NCBI RefSeq assembly: GCF_033568475.1
Contig: NC_133123.1
Coordinates: 16,850,622-16,914,621, forward strand
Direction of reading: 5' to 3'
Origin: Henckelia pumila
Taxonomy: Eukaryota; Streptophyta; Magnoliopsida; Lamiales; Gesneriaceae
DNA: 64,000 nt
Under the pieces are notes generated by a model, which saw only the letters and a program-made list of their open reading frames with translations, did no database searches and was not told where the DNA came from. A program made the translations under genes and the position numbers. How positions within the stretch are numbered: position 1 is the first letter of the stretch; each line of letters opens with the position of its first letter. This document shows positions 33,402 through 46,272 of this stretch, one piece after another.

Positions 33402-35239
33402 TGTTGGAATACGTTCTCGGATCCGTAGATATGATACCCAAGACAGCGGAAGGTTTAAAATTTTTATTTTCTGATTTAGAACGATTCCAGATCGTGGGTA
33501 TCAAATCCTTACGATTAAAACAAATAAGTAAAATAATACAAGATTAATTTTTACCTCTCAAGTCTCAACTTGAGGTTATGGACTCCAACAGATTAAATCT
33601 GCTCTTCTTGTATATCCCAGGAACTGATGACTCGATCGATCAACTCCCGAATCAGGTCCACAAACAGAAATCTAAACCCTCTGACAGACTGCACTAGAAA
33701 GTCTATCAGAAGTTTTTATGAAGAGAATTAACAGATTTGATCTGTTAAACCAGACTGCAAATTCGAAAATTTGCAGACTGAAAATTTCGAACAGGGGAAG
33801 GGGAGATTTCGGCCACCCTAGGGAGAGTGCTCTCTAGGGTTTCGAAATTTATGAGCTGAATTGTGTAATTTTTGTACTTCAATAACTTATTTATAACATG
33901 GGCTGCTAACAGCTTAGGGCACATTAGTCATAAGTTCAAACTTGACAAGAAAAGCCCGCATGTTCAGAAATTAATATAAAATTCATCGTGACTCAAATTT
34001 ATAAACCAATTTTAGCAATGTGTACATAAACCTTTTTTGCATATTTTAAAGTCAAGATAAATTTTCTGAATCCGAATTCAGTGGTTTCCAAAAATGACAT
34101 CCATATATCATTTTAGGAAATCTCACTCCCTCTACTCATTAATCAGAAGTCATACTTCTCATTCACTAAATTTAATTCATTAAATTTAATTATCTCAACG
34201 GGGATTAGAAATCTATTACTTGTGTAACCCTCAATGGTTCAGGGATACAGCTAGCCGTGGGCCCACAAATTCTTTGTGACTCAGAACAACAATTTCCGAC
34301 TTGCCCATCGAATCATGGTAAGAGCGCCTAGCAACATCGCCTCATGATTCCCTAGGTATCACTGATAGTGCCTGCAAGAACCAGTGAGTTTTGGTTAGCG
34401 TACAGTACGGTCTCTTCATCCATATATCCTGATCGAATCAACAACCATTGGTATATCGAGAGTCGTTCGAGATTCGATAATTATGCAATGCATCTTGAAA
34501 ATCAAATAGTGACATCGCATGTGCAACTAGGAAACCAAGTAACCTAAAGCACATCATGTACTCTGGCCAGAGATTTGTCACACTAATATCTCTTCAGATC
34601 GCATAGGATATCCACACTCGTAAGCGTGTGGTGAATCCTTGACAACAAATCATTGACTCCTCTATGTGTCGTAACTGTACCCAATCCCGACACCTGATGA
34701 CCCTCATAGAGTCGGTAAACGAGTCAAAGTACAGTACTAGCATATAGAGTCTCCATGATGTTTCAAGTAGTAAGGACTAATGATGTACAACCAAAATCAC
34801 GAAATTTTCCACTCAATTAGTGAAAATCACTTGGAAAGTCCGAATAGGGTAGTTCGATCATTCATCCAATGAATATCCATTTGCATGCTTCGAAAATCTC
34901 TATGTTCCATACCAATGAAACGTGGTGCTTGGCATCGCAAATGTTAGTCTCAATCTTGAGCGATCCTTATCCTTATTGCGGACGACTCAATTGACTAGGA
35001 ACTGGTTTAGAATATACAGTGATTATAAGATGTGTTTCATGATAGTCATCCATATCCACTATCATATCTTGCATGCACTTTAGTATATTCAAGGTCTTTA
35101 TCTAAACATCGTATAGCATGTCACAACATAACAATATGATAAAAGATAAAGTAAATTCCAATACATAGTGTAAATTATATTAAATAAAGATTGTTTACAA
35201 ATAGAGTCAAAAAGGCCATTAGCCACAAGTTGGCTAACA
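33402..35239 (-). repeat. Copia-type LTR, solo or 3' LTR remnant (1838 bp)
   Basis: Read on the minus strand it starts TGTTAGCCAAC and ends TATTCCAACA. A polypurine-like GAAAGAGTGGGTGCCC lies directly upstream (35255-35240), so it is probably a 3' LTR that lost most of its internal region. No matching target duplication is seen (GTAAA left, GGGCA right), so it is not a clean solo LTR. No second LTR is in the window. Confidence 0.6.
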
Positions 35240-35552
35240 GGGCACCCACTCTTTCAGTAAATTGTAAGCCTTGGTAGCATCAAAGCACCAACAAAATCCT
35301 TCATATAAAGAGGTGGGATGGACGTTAGAACTATAAGTAATTTTAGTATTTTTCTCTTAATCTCTTCCCCTTATTGTGAGCAGATTGAAATGAAATTTTG
35401 AATAGTTAAACTAAAATTAGGAAGTTGAGACAGTTAATTTGTTTTATGTTGTTTTTTCCCCTTTCTGTTTGCTTGCTATCTGTATTTTTTAAAAAAATGG
35501 GATCATTACACTTTTATCTATGCTTTATAATGTTTTTTATTCTATTAATAAT
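35240..35552 (-). other. Short internal remnant of the LTR element, then AT-rich DNA
   Basis: Only the polypurine-like segment next to the LTR can be assigned. The rest shows no gene. Confidence 0.4.
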
Positions 35553-35570
35553 GAATGAATCTGTGTTTCT

Positions 35571-37021
35571 TTTTTTTTTTTTTTTGAAAGAAACAAGCAT
35601 TTCATAAAGATCAAGAACGATCGCCGATTACAAGCTTACTAATAAACAAAGGATTACAGTCATTGAAATCCAAAGTTCCGTGAAGTCCATGTGAGGCCAA
35701 AAGGTGTGCTACACCATTAGCTGAACGCTTGCAATGAATGGCCTGAAATTCAGAAAACTTTGATCCGAGAAGCCGAATGTAAGAGATTAATGGTTCATCA
35801 TTTGCAATCTGGAGATTGAGATTGATAGAATCAATCACGTTGCTAGCATCGGACTCGAGAATGACGTGAGTCCAATGGAGTTTTGAAGCCAACAACAATC
35901 CTTCTCGAGCAGCTAGAAGTTCTGCTACATGTGCTGTAAATGTACCTTCAATACTCATGAATTGTGTCTTCAGAACTATACCATGATCGTCCCTAATTAC
36001 AGCCCCAAAGCCCACTCGAGGAAATCCTGGCATCACCGCCGCATCCACGTTAATCTTAATAAAACCAGGCGAAGGTGCAAGCCAATAAGTAGACTGATAT
36101 TGGGATGAGATTCTTGATGAAACCACATATTGACAGGCCAAAAATTGAGGCGCCATAGTAAGATGGCACGCGAGAGGACTTCGAGTGGAGATAGCGATCG
36201 GCCTTCATGACAGAAATTGTTCCTATCAAGCCAAATGCTCCAAGATATCATTGAAAAATTCCCAAGATCATCTTCATTCCCATGTAATGAGACCCAACAC
36301 CATAGGTCCATGAACGATAGACCCTTAAATCGAGACAAGATCGGCCATAAGGAAGAGATAGACCATACAGCTTGTGCACAAGAACATAGCCAAATAACAT
36401 GAAAGCTGTGTTCTGGGAATTCAGAGCAGCGTGGACAAAGATTGTTGGTGGTTATACCCCTCATTTCCAGGTGGAAATAAGTGGGTAAGATTGCATGAAT
36501 GGCCTTCCAGATGAAGATTTTAATCTTGTTCTGTAGCTTTAACTTCCAAAGTTTCTGGAAAACTTCGAATTCCCTCCCTCAGATCCATCGCTACATCCCC
36601 ACCTCATTTCCCATAGCTAGATGATAACCAGACTTCACAGAGTAAATACCATTAGAATTGTAATGCCAAATGATTTTATCACTACCAGACAAAGCATAGA
36701 TGGGAAATTTTTGAAATTCTTCTTGATAAATAGGCCAAAATATTTCCTTGATAAGATTCCAATTCCACATACCTGTATCTGTTCTTAGGTCCTTCACCTT
36801 CATATTTTCAGATTGTGCTGCCGGAGTTGTGATGGGTTTGAATGTGTATGGCCTCAAAAGCCAAGGGTCTTTAAAAACTCGAACTGAGGAGCCAGAACCA
36901 ATCCTCCATCTCAGCCCTTTTTTCAACAAACTACAACCCCAAAGCAGGCTTCTCCAAACATAGGATGGGTTGGAAGTTGGAGGATTGGTTTTGTGTTTAT
37001 ACCCCTCATTCAACAAACATA
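35571..37021 (-). mobile_element. 5'-truncated L1-type LINE
   Basis: The element lies on the minus strand with its poly(A) tail as a T run at 35571-35585. GAATGAATCTGTGTTTCT flanks both sides (35553-35570 and 37022-37039), an 18-bp target duplication that is the hallmark of target-primed reverse transcription. Only the 3' part of ORF2 was inserted. Confidence 0.92.
35611..37016 (-). pseudogene. LINE ORF2 3' part: zinc-binding RT-linked domain and RNase H
   Basis: Reading from 37016 down, a domain typical of the region after plant LINE reverse transcriptase (SYVWRSLLWG, GLRWRIGSGSSVRVFKDPWL) leads to two in-frame stops near 36590 and 36579. The frame then continues through a CPRC...HxxWxC zinc motif (about 36435-36370). 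A frameshift near 36140 leads to an RNase H domain (GFIKINVDAAV, GAVIRDDHG, HVAELLAAREGL, ESDAS) that ends near 35611. It is inactive. Confidence 0.85.
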
Positions 37022-37039
37022 GAATGAATCTGTGTTTCT

Positions 37040-39090
37040 AGATTACGTAAGTTGTAATTTTTTTTCCTTATTTCTTTAATTTTGTTTATCGAAATCTATC
37101 ATATGATTGCTTAGAGCATCTCCAATGATGGTTCAAAATTGAAGGTTCAAATTTTGAACCAAAAAAAATGAACCCACTACCATTATGGGTAGTGGGTTCA
37201 TGGTTCAAAACAAAAACATGATTCAAATATATGAACCATGTTCATATATGTATTTTTCTGAAATTTTTTATGGAAGAGTGCACGAAAATGCTTATCTTTT
37301 ATTTTCTTTTTTTTAAAATATTTTTTTAACCTCATTTCTTTTGTGAAATTTTTTCACAATTTTTACTTATTACGTTATATCAGAAATGATACCCTGCACA
37401 CCTGTGGGCGCCTGCCAACGTGGCGCGCCCACAACCACACAAATTTTTTATTTTTTTTTACAAAAAACGGCTGATCAATCATGAACCGCCACGTAAGCGG
37501 AATTTACTAAATTATTAAAAATTGATATATGATTAAGTAAATTATATAAATTAAAATTATTATCATAAACATTTATTTAGTTATATAATTTAAAATTATT
37601 ACTATAAACAATTCAATGTGATTTTTTTAGGGAGAATTGGAAATAAATCCCCAATCAAAATCAAAAGTTGAAGATCAGTCCCTGTGTCATAACTTTTTAT
37701 TCTGCACTCCCCGTTGGCCCAAAAAATTTATATCCACATCCCTCTTTCATCTTTTATCTCACTTTTCCTTTTTTTTTTATTATTATTATATTATTTCTTA
37801 TTCCTCCACCTACTTTGTTCACCCAATTTCACGCCTCATATCAATCCCTAGCCAACCCCACTTATGCAATTTGATCTATTTTCTTTCCTCCCAATTTCTA
37901 CAATGTCCGGTCAAGAAAACTAATTTTTTTGCCACCAATTTTCTTATCCTCTAGTGAACATCAAGAACCCACTAATTTGTGACACCTACGGGAAACAATA
38001 AGAATCAGGAGACGAAGGGAAGCCAAGAAGCGAGGAAAATGAGTTTCTTGTTATCTAATTGTTCGATTTGTCCAATATCTTATGAGATTTGTGCTTAATT
38101 AGTTTAATCAGTGTTTCGCTTCAAATCCTCTCATTTTTCTTTGGTGATGATTTGTCACTTTACTTGTTGGAAATCTGTTGGTTTAATAACATTATCTTTG
38201 GAGTGAAATGAATTTAAGCTTGTTTTCAAAGTTGTAATAATAACAATAATAAAACAAGAGCATGAAATGGACTAAAGTAATACAATCCATCAAAAAATCA
38301 GCCTCAAGGTCCCTAGCCAAAACATTTGAAGCTAAAATATGTATTTAGTCCTCTCTCAGTTGTCTCAAAACAACTCCCGTTTATATTTCTCAGAAGGTAT
38401 ACTACAAGTATGCATTAATCTTTATAATTCACATATAATTTTTGTTGTTGTCCTGATAATCTAGAATCGAGTTTATGACAATCATGTCAAAATATCAATA
38501 TTTTTCACCTATCTTAGTGTATCAACCAGTGTCACTATCTTTATTTGGAATTGGAATGTGAAAGTCTTTTTATTTGTCGGTGAGTGCACACATGAAAACG
38601 ATACTGACAGAAACTTTGGTTGAGCCTAACCCTACCTTTTATCTCGTCTCTGCCAATTTCCATTCACTGTAGTCGAGGCAAAAATCTTGAAATTTACTTA
38701 ATATTGCTTGTTACTGTCATATGTTACAAAGTAAGTCAATCTGCTCATCTGTTGAGAATTGAAGATAGCTTCCGAAATTCTTCATTGGCTTAATCTTGAG
38801 GCTCAAATTTTTATTCCTAGTCTTTTCTTCCTTGAAAATGTAAGGGAGGGATGAATTTGGGTGCTAGAGTGTCAAATATTCTAGCACGTTCAAGTGGTGG
38901 TGAAGCTGTTTTTTTAGCTTCAGTAACTGAAATTCCCTTTTGTTGATGTTTTTAGTGTGTGAGTTGGAGAGAACTCAATGACAGTTGAACATGATTTTGT
39001 TTTTTTATTATGTATATTGAGGTATAGTTATTGATTTTTATGTTAATTTTCGTTATGACTTATGACACACTGTTTTATTTTTTTTATTTA
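37040..39090. other. Intergenic DNA with unassigned repeats
   Basis: A GAGCATCTCCAATGATGG phrase at 37113-37130, common at ends of plant MITEs, starts a segment with inverted AAAATTTGAACC-like motifs. Its right end was not found. No gene is supported; short open frames lack family features. Confidence 0.45.
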
Positions 39091-39958
39091 GAAATGGTTC
39101 GAAAAAAGTAGGATTTGAGGTGAAAGCTAATACCCGGAGGCCGTATGAGGCACCAAGCCGTTGTTCTGCTTCAGTATTTCGGAATACGATGAAAGACATT
39201 TCGCCTATAATCGAGAGAAGACAACTACAGTGGATCAAAGATTCTCCATTCTCGAAATGGTTGAAGATTCCAAACCTTAGCTTTAGTACTTTGAAGGTCG
39301 AGGCAGTGTTAAAAAGGTTTGATGTTCAGTCTTTGTCCTTCAAATTTGGAGATGGTAGTGTATCGGTTCCTTTTAAATCGTCAGAGTTTTCCATTGTGAT
39401 GGGGTTAAAATATATTGGACAGCCAGTGAATATTGATTTGAAAATGAAATCTTCCTTCGTAAATCATTATTTTGGGGGTAATGTAAGCAAGGTGATCCGG
39501 TCAAGTATTCGTTTGAAACTTCTTGAACTAGCATGTAAGAAGAAGAAAAGATATGTTGAGGACTTTGCGAGGATGTTTATCTTATATTTATTCAATTGTG
39601 TGATTTTTTCGGTTGGAAATTATTCGACTCCACGATTTATTATGCCATATCTTGATGATCTGGATCATTTTTTGATTACTCGTGGGGTGTTGCTGCTTAC
39701 CGATTCCTTTGCAAGCAAATTGCTGCCCATATCGGTGATGGACAAGGTGAAGTGGAACGAAAGAAGTACTTAGATGGTTGTTTAGTCGGGTTGATGGTTA
39801 GTATTTATTGTCATTAATACATTAATCATCTAACATTTTCTTCTTGTTCATACTTAATCTAATAATATTTCAACGTAGGCATGGTTGTACGAGAGTGTAC
39901 CTTTGTTTGCTATTCAGGCAAGTTTTAGGAAATTTCCCCGTGTTTTTCGTTGGGCATT
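39091..39958 (+). pseudogene. Fragment of a plant transposon gene (DUF1985-like N-terminal region), two exons, cut off by repeat R1
   Basis: An open frame from about 39093 to 39770 encodes SPFSKWLKIP, FKSSEFSIVMGLKYIGQP, FARMFILYLFNCVIFS, PYLDDLDHF, which resembles the DUF1985-type region of plant transposons that carry Ulp1-like proteases. The first in-frame ATG is 39189; an upstream ATG is out of frame. After a GTTAGT...AACGTAG gap a second coding piece (WLYESVPLFAIQASFRKFPRVFRWAL, about 39882-39958) fits the same family, then stops abruptly at the duplication repeat R1. Family assignment is by pattern. Confidence 0.55.
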
Positions 39959-40168
39959 AAAAAAAATTATTGGGACGGCCAGACCTAACCCAAGGACTGA
40001 CCCATCTAGGCTCGTATTCAAATTAACTATTAAAACAGTATTCCAACACACCTATTTTTCACGATGAAATGAGTTTATCCGACACCTATTTTAATGGTTG
40101 TACATACACCTATATCTAATTATAAATAAATAACAATTTACAATTAGTTTATATAAACTTAATTAATA
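39959..40168 (+). repeat. Repeat R, copy 1 (left edge of the HISN1 duplication)
   Basis: AAAAAATTATTGGGACGGCC, then ACCCAAGGACTGACCCATCT and about 170 further bases, recur at 51243-51470 and 62223-62420 in the same orientation. R1 is preceded by the transposon fragment; R2 and R3 are preceded by identical gene-unit ends. Confidence 0.9.
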
Positions 40169-40728
40169 AAAGAATCATATTTTAACTTCGCCCTGAACCT
40201 TATTTTTCTTAGGACCACCCATGATGTTCTCTAACCAATATATAGTTTCTACCACATCTAACACAAGACAGGGGAAGAGATTCGTGCAGCACCAATACTG
40301 ATTATTTTTTGCTAAATTTGTTGTCTCTTGCCCAATGAAGAACATTAACGTCGAACGTTTGATTTCTTGTATACATAAACGCACAATAATGTCTATCTAC
40401 TTGGTAATCGTAGGCAGAAATATTAACGCGAAAAATTTAAAACAAGGAACACCTTTATAACATACATTCCTCGACAAAGTGACCGCAAATATTCCTCAAC
40501 CAAAAATCTATGCAATTGACGCAAATAGGTTCATAAATAATGGTACAACCACCAACCACCTAAAGTGCTAATGCGAGTGGAGACTAACCGATTTTCTCCA
40601 CATGTTGCTGACAATTAGTTGTTAACTGATACGAGACGATAAGAAATTTGTTGATATTTGGAATTTTCATGATATGGCTTCCCGTTACAGTTGAGGACGA
40701 CAAAGAAAGTACAAGATACACTGGTGCC

Positions 40729-43700
40729 CTAAAGCCCCAACTTTGACAGGAGTTGGCGCCATCTTGGAGTTTCCTCGTCAAAAATGTAGGTCAGAGGAGA
40801 AATGAGAACCCCACTCCCTCCAATCTGCATCAGACGATAAATGAGATGTAAGATATTTCTGTCGTTCCCCAAAGAGAGAGATTGTACTTGAGGCAAACAA
40901 ATGGGAATCACAAGCAAACTCACAAGTTAGAAGGTTGAAATGAGGCTGTAAAAACACTCACACAGCACATATAGAACATATCTTCGCAGGATAAGATTTA
41001 AGTATGATCAGGAGAAAATCTTCCTTACAGCCACAATGCAGAAATAAACATCATGACAATATGATACTGATGCCAGATGAAGAGGAAATGATCGAACAAA
41101 CACTCTTAAAATCCTGGTGTAAAATGAAAATATACTTAAAGTGTATGTAAACGTGGAAAAAGAGGTTTTGATCATGCTAGAAAATTGTCAACTGAAGATG
41201 GGATGTGGTTCGTTAAAGGGACAATCCAATTCCAATCAAGCTGTTAGTTCCAATAAAGCTTATAAATGTGTTTTTCTCAAAACCATAGCAGAAAAGTTGC
41301 CCATGGTCCCATGCATGAACAAACATGCATAGATGTAGTAGCAAGATTATATTCTCACCGCTCTAAGCTGTTGAACAGACTTGTAAAGCGCTTTCTTTGG
41401 TACACAAATAACTATAGCATAAATTTCCACTGCTACCTTCCCGTCACGCTTGCAAAAAACTGGGCTTACAGTGGGTCCCTGCATACAAGTAAACATAAAG
41501 AAAGAAGCTTTAGATCTAGTACAGAATACTATTAATTGATGCCCCATCGGATGTTATCAACATCGTTAAATACCACACAATGACACAATGTAACAAGTTG
41601 GTCTGACCTGCAAACCAGATAGAGAGGTTTGGCTCAGAATTCGCTCAGCCACTTCTTCTGCATTTCTACCCCTCATGTTGGCAATTAACTGCAATGAGAC
41701 CGTCAAGGAACAGACATAACGAGAAGAACATAGAAAGCAACCGATTCATACCGTGAACTGGTCATCAGCCCTTAAATGTGCCTCCAATCTTTCAATCATT
41801 TCATGTGTTACATCAAGCACACCTTTCCGTTGGATCAATGACCTTTTGCTTGCAACAAAAACCGTCTGAAATAGCAAACCAAGGTCAAACGAGATTCCAA
41901 AGCAATAACTATAAATCAATTGACATAACCATTCCTGAACCAGATCCTGAACTTTTGAAGACATGTATAGATCAGCAACAACATGAAGTAATCACCTGAC
42001 TTTCCAAAATAATTCCACCTTCAATTTCTTTTAAATTATTTTCTCTTAATGTTGTTCCACTACTCACAAGGTCCACAATAGCATCAGCAATCCCCATCTG
42101 AAAGAATAGGAAACAATCAGCAATCATTTTGCAAAGCATGATTAAAAGCTAAAGAGAAACCATCCAAGCAGAAAAACTTGTTATACTTAGAAGTGAACTT
42201 GGACAAAAATTTATTCGAGTTAAATGAGCTAGTATCACTCTACAAACCTGTGCTTGGTGGACGTGAGCTAACTTTCATATGGTAAATTCTATCGTTTTAG
42301 TCGGTAGTTAAAAAAAATTAATATATATGTACAAGGCCCAACATCTTCTTCCCTTGGGCATTTCGAAGCTCATTTCACCCTACAGAAACTTCCAGAGATT
42401 TTTGTCTCTTCTTTTAACCAACGAATTTTTTACACTGACCAAATTTGCTATCATTCATCTCAAGGTTTTATCTCTACCTTAAATTTTCTGCTGATGGATT
42501 TGCATAGTGGTATTAAGTATTAACATGGCTCTTAGATTTTCAGGAATTCTTGGTGAGAAATAATAATGTTAACATGATGAGTCATCTGAATGATAAGCAG
42601 ATAAAACATAAGACAGTAACAAGATCTAGCATAGTGGTCAAAGGACGCACTCCTCCAAAATACCTCAATATGGCATAAAACTGGAAACGGCTTTTAGTTC
42701 TTTGCTGAAAACAAGAACTGGTTTAAGGTGCAAGTCTGTGATAAAAATTGCAAGAAAGTAGTGGCTTCTCTGGTTTGCACTCATTGCAAGACTTTATTAA
42801 GATGAAAACCGCTTGAATTGTTTTGTGAAACATTCAATGCCCATAATTTTACCACAGCTATATGTATTGTCTTATGAACAAACCCTCAATTAAGATGGCC
42901 ATTGACAACTAGCAGTATCATATACCATAGTACACAGTTGTATGAAGCTCTACTTTCTCTAAATTATTCTAATGTGCATAATTTATAGATGTGAACTTTT
43001 TAAAAATTATGTTTCATGCTTCTGCCGATGGCTTAAACCTTTCCCTAGGGTTCATGCTCCAGCAAACAAAGTGTTCCTTAAATCAGGATCTCGTGACTCA
43101 AAATGAGGAGAAAAGTGTCAAGCAAAAGAAGAAATATAAAAGTCAAAATTCTTTTAAGGAAGACATAGTGTTCAATTGTGGAAGAATATTCATTCTTACA
43201 GCAGGAGCAGCCTCCAAAGCGCCATCAGCAGTTGAAAAGGTGACATGCTTCAATCCATTTTCTTCCATAAACCTAGGACCCAACTGCAAAAATTATTTTA
43301 AATAAGACTTTGACCATAAAAAGATTTTTAAGAATGGAAACCAGGACCAAATTGTTCTCAAAATAATTCGTACATATGTGAAGCCAGTAGCAACTCTCAG
43401 AGGTCTCTCAGGTGTCCACTGTGGCATCCGCGCTAGTTCTTCCAAAGAATTTATATTCTCAAATATGCCATACTTGGGAATCTAGTAAAGAGAGAGAGAC
43501 TATACACCCACTATCCAAAAATTCAAAAACAAGGAGTTGCAAATGATTGATCACAATTATAAACAATGACTCACTGCTAGGGATAAACGGCAATCTCCAT
43601 AGTTCAGATTGTCATGGACAAGGATGAGATCTTCACTCCCCTACAGAGAAAAATATAAATGGTAAAAATCCAAACAAAATCCTACAAGTTAACAGCCTGA

Positions 43701-43951
43701 ATACAATTATACACAATTCATTATGTATAATCAATTGCCGATAATAACTAGAAAAAATTGCACATTTCCAAATACTGGAAGTTATCTTTGTGTATAGCAA
43801 TCAAATCAGAGCTAGTGGTTGCATATAACCCAAGACCTTATTCTAGAATGATTGCTCCAAAAGTAAAAAAAGCTTCAAACTTAATCTGAGTATTTCAACA
43901 GAAACATGAATATCAATGCCCAAACTGCATCATGTCAAATCTATAGGCAAA

Positions 43952-43992
<41 letters not shown>

Positions 43993-46272
43993 GTATTCTC
44001 AGCGAGCATTATGCATAATGGATGAGCTTAGCCATGATGAATAAGCTTTTAATGCTATAAATTACTTTCCGTGGTGTCATGTCATCATCTCTTTTGGATT
44101 TTTGAAAATGCGCAAAAGTCCACTTCTATACTTGCTCGAAAAGTAAAAAGCTTCAAATTTTGGTCAGAGTATTAGGACAGAAACAACTGTATGGATATCA
44201 ATGCCTAAACTGCATTATGACAAATCTACCGGCAACTATAGTTCCTGTTTTTACAACATGATTATGCATAATGGATGAGGATGAGCCTTGCCACAACTGG
44301 TAATAATTAAACACTACTTTAACACCACTACTTTCCATGGTGTCAAATCATCGTCTCTTTAGGTTATTTGAACTTTGAAGATGAGAAAAACTTTTTATGC
44401 ATGTACACCCCTGTTGAACACCAGTAACAAAGGAATCAACACTTTTTTTTTTAAATAAGAACCGAGGATATATTAATATAGAAAGTTAATAATTAGTAAT
44501 TACAAAAAGCGGGCAAGAAATCCGCCGCAGACGAAAGGGTAACCAAAGCCCTATCACATCACCAACAAATAAACTTCCATTCCCTCAAAATATCCGAGAT
44601 CGAAAAATTTCTTAACTCTAAGCTCTTCCCTATCCAAGTAGACAATGGAATCAATACTTTTTAATAATAACCTAGCTTTCCAGGGTAACTTTTTAGAGTT
44701 GTGGAACGAATAGGATTAAGGAATTATAAATGACACGGATCCTACATCATGCTACTCCCAATCGGAAGAGGTAACAGACTTGTCGCATACAGTGGAACAT
44801 AGCACTGCAGCTGGGACATCAAATTTCTATGCAAGACCAGGAGACCGGGCGCCTTACGTATCTAGTATTGGTTCATATAGCAAACGGTGAACTAGCAATT
44901 CATGTAAGTTGTTTGCAAAATGTTAGAGCATGTTCTCACAACTCTATCTAGAAGGGCTTTTTCTGTGGTGTTGGGCAACAACAGTAGTAGGAATTCACAA
45001 CATCTGAAACAAATATAACCACCTCAGACACACCGGCACAGCTATGAATGGCATCAAATAGAAAAACAGAATTAACTTATAATGTCGGGAACGCATAAGT
45101 GCACGGTTTTGCTGCATAATGAAAATAGCATCGAGAAGTGGAAAATGAACCAATTATAACAATAATAACAACAAATTATGACCGTACGAAGTTCTTTTAT
45201 GCTAATTATACACAGTACTCCAAAGATTCATCATGTTTTAGTACAATCTCCCCATGGACTCCCTCTTACCTGCCCGTACTCTGACACTGTGTCCAATCCA
45301 ACAATTCCGAGGTCCAAATCTCCAGATATTAATTTTCTCACGATGTCCTTAGGCCGTTGAAACCAAACTTCCAAATTACTAATCTGCAATATCACAAATA
45401 GGCTACTATAAGATAAACTACATTGAAGTCATATAAACAAGTACAAGCTCCACAGCTGTTGACACAAGAGGAGATGAAACTATGTTAGACAATACACCAC
45501 TTCCCTTTGGCATTGCAGAAATATATTCAAGTTCTGTAGTGTACACAGCAAAACGGCAGCTGTGAATCTTTTGAGGGCAACATTGAAAAAAACGGCATTG
45601 AGAAGCAGGATTAACCAAAAACATTTCATACAATTGCATAAGCTTAAAACTTCATCGAATTTTGGCCACATCAATCACTATGACTTGTTGACACTGTGTC
45701 ATGTAACATTACAAAAAGTACCATCATTGACAGCAAGATCACTAAATCCACGCTTTTACTCACAAAACACACACTAAACTTGAACTAAAAAAAGTATCAA
45801 TTATTACTGAATCTCATTTGAAGCAAACCTTATGCATGAGGAAAATAAAAGGCACAACAGACTAATGACATATCAGCAATCAACAAGGACTCGAGAAAAC
45901 AAGAATGCACCTGAGGAATTTCTGCGACATACTGCCGTGGATTCACCTGCCTCACTGACAATTGACAATCCTTCAGTCCCAACCCAAAAAACAAAAAGTC
46001 AGTCGGCCTACTAAATTCCTCGAAAATATAATCGCAAACAATCAACACTAAGCTCATGAACAAGCCAAAATTACCTTGAGAAGATCAAGAGTGTCTGTAG
46101 CCATTCGACCTTTGCTCGGCAATCCAAGCCGAACTTCATTTCTCTCATGAGACGTCGCTGAGCAGCATGAAATGGCCAATTTCGCCGGATAACAGTGACC
46201 TGGAGAAGAGGACGGCGGGAAAGGTGAAATTGAAGACGTCGGTAGCAGAAAAATGGTTCTCAGAGCCGACAT
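40729..46272 (-). CDS. HISN1: ATP phosphoribosyltransferase, plastid, copy A (11 exons, 380 aa)
   Basis: Exons from the 5' end are 46272-46075, 45970-45911, 45383-45270, 43640-43575, 43481-43374, 43283-43200, 42097-41996, 41865-41752, 41688-41608, 41478-41359 and 40824-40729, all GT-AG and all phase 0. The ATG at 46272 opens a Ser/Pro-rich plastid transit peptide (about 1-45). The catalytic HisG domain begins at [11 protein letters not shown] and includes the PRPP-binding stretch [10 protein letters not shown] and [14 protein letters not shown] (about 200-225). A C-terminal regulatory domain (about 300-380) ends [14 protein letters not shown]. The enzyme joins ATP to PRPP, the first committed step of histidine synthesis in plastids, and is feedback-inhibited by histidine in this family. 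Compared with copy B it has Thr245 and Ile284. Fully intact. Confidence 0.95.
43952..43987. repeat. Long A homopolymer in HISN1 copy A intron 3
   Basis: About 33-35 A in a row; copy B has A9-T-A6 at the same site (58473-58488). On the gene strand it is a T run. Confidence 0.85.
44440..44660 (-). repeat. Possible LINE 3'-end fragment in HISN1 intron 3 (also in copy B at 58944-59160)
   Basis: A T run followed by AAATAAGAACCGAGGATATA and a non-coding body resembles the reverse complement of a poly(A)-tailed LINE end. It is present in both gene copies, so it predates the duplication. No coding motif is visible. Confidence 0.35.

Noticed and set aside
33402..35239. A clean solo LTR
   Set aside because: The flanking five bases (GTAAA and GGGCA) do not match, and a polypurine-like stretch adjoins one end, so it is better described as a truncated 3' LTR remnant.
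35240..35300. A short peptide frame (FDATKAYNLLKEWVPC) upstream of the minus-strand LTR
   Set aside because: Too short, and it overlaps the presumed polypurine tract of the LTR element.
35611..36156. A free-standing plant RNase H-like gene
   Set aside because: It is in register with upstream LINE ORF2 pieces, lies inside an 18-bp target duplication and ends near a poly(A) tail, so it is the 3' end of a LINE.
39120..39188. Start of a 217-aa protein at 39120
   Set aside because: The codon is GTG. The first in-frame ATG is 39189, and the frame is part of a broken transposon gene.
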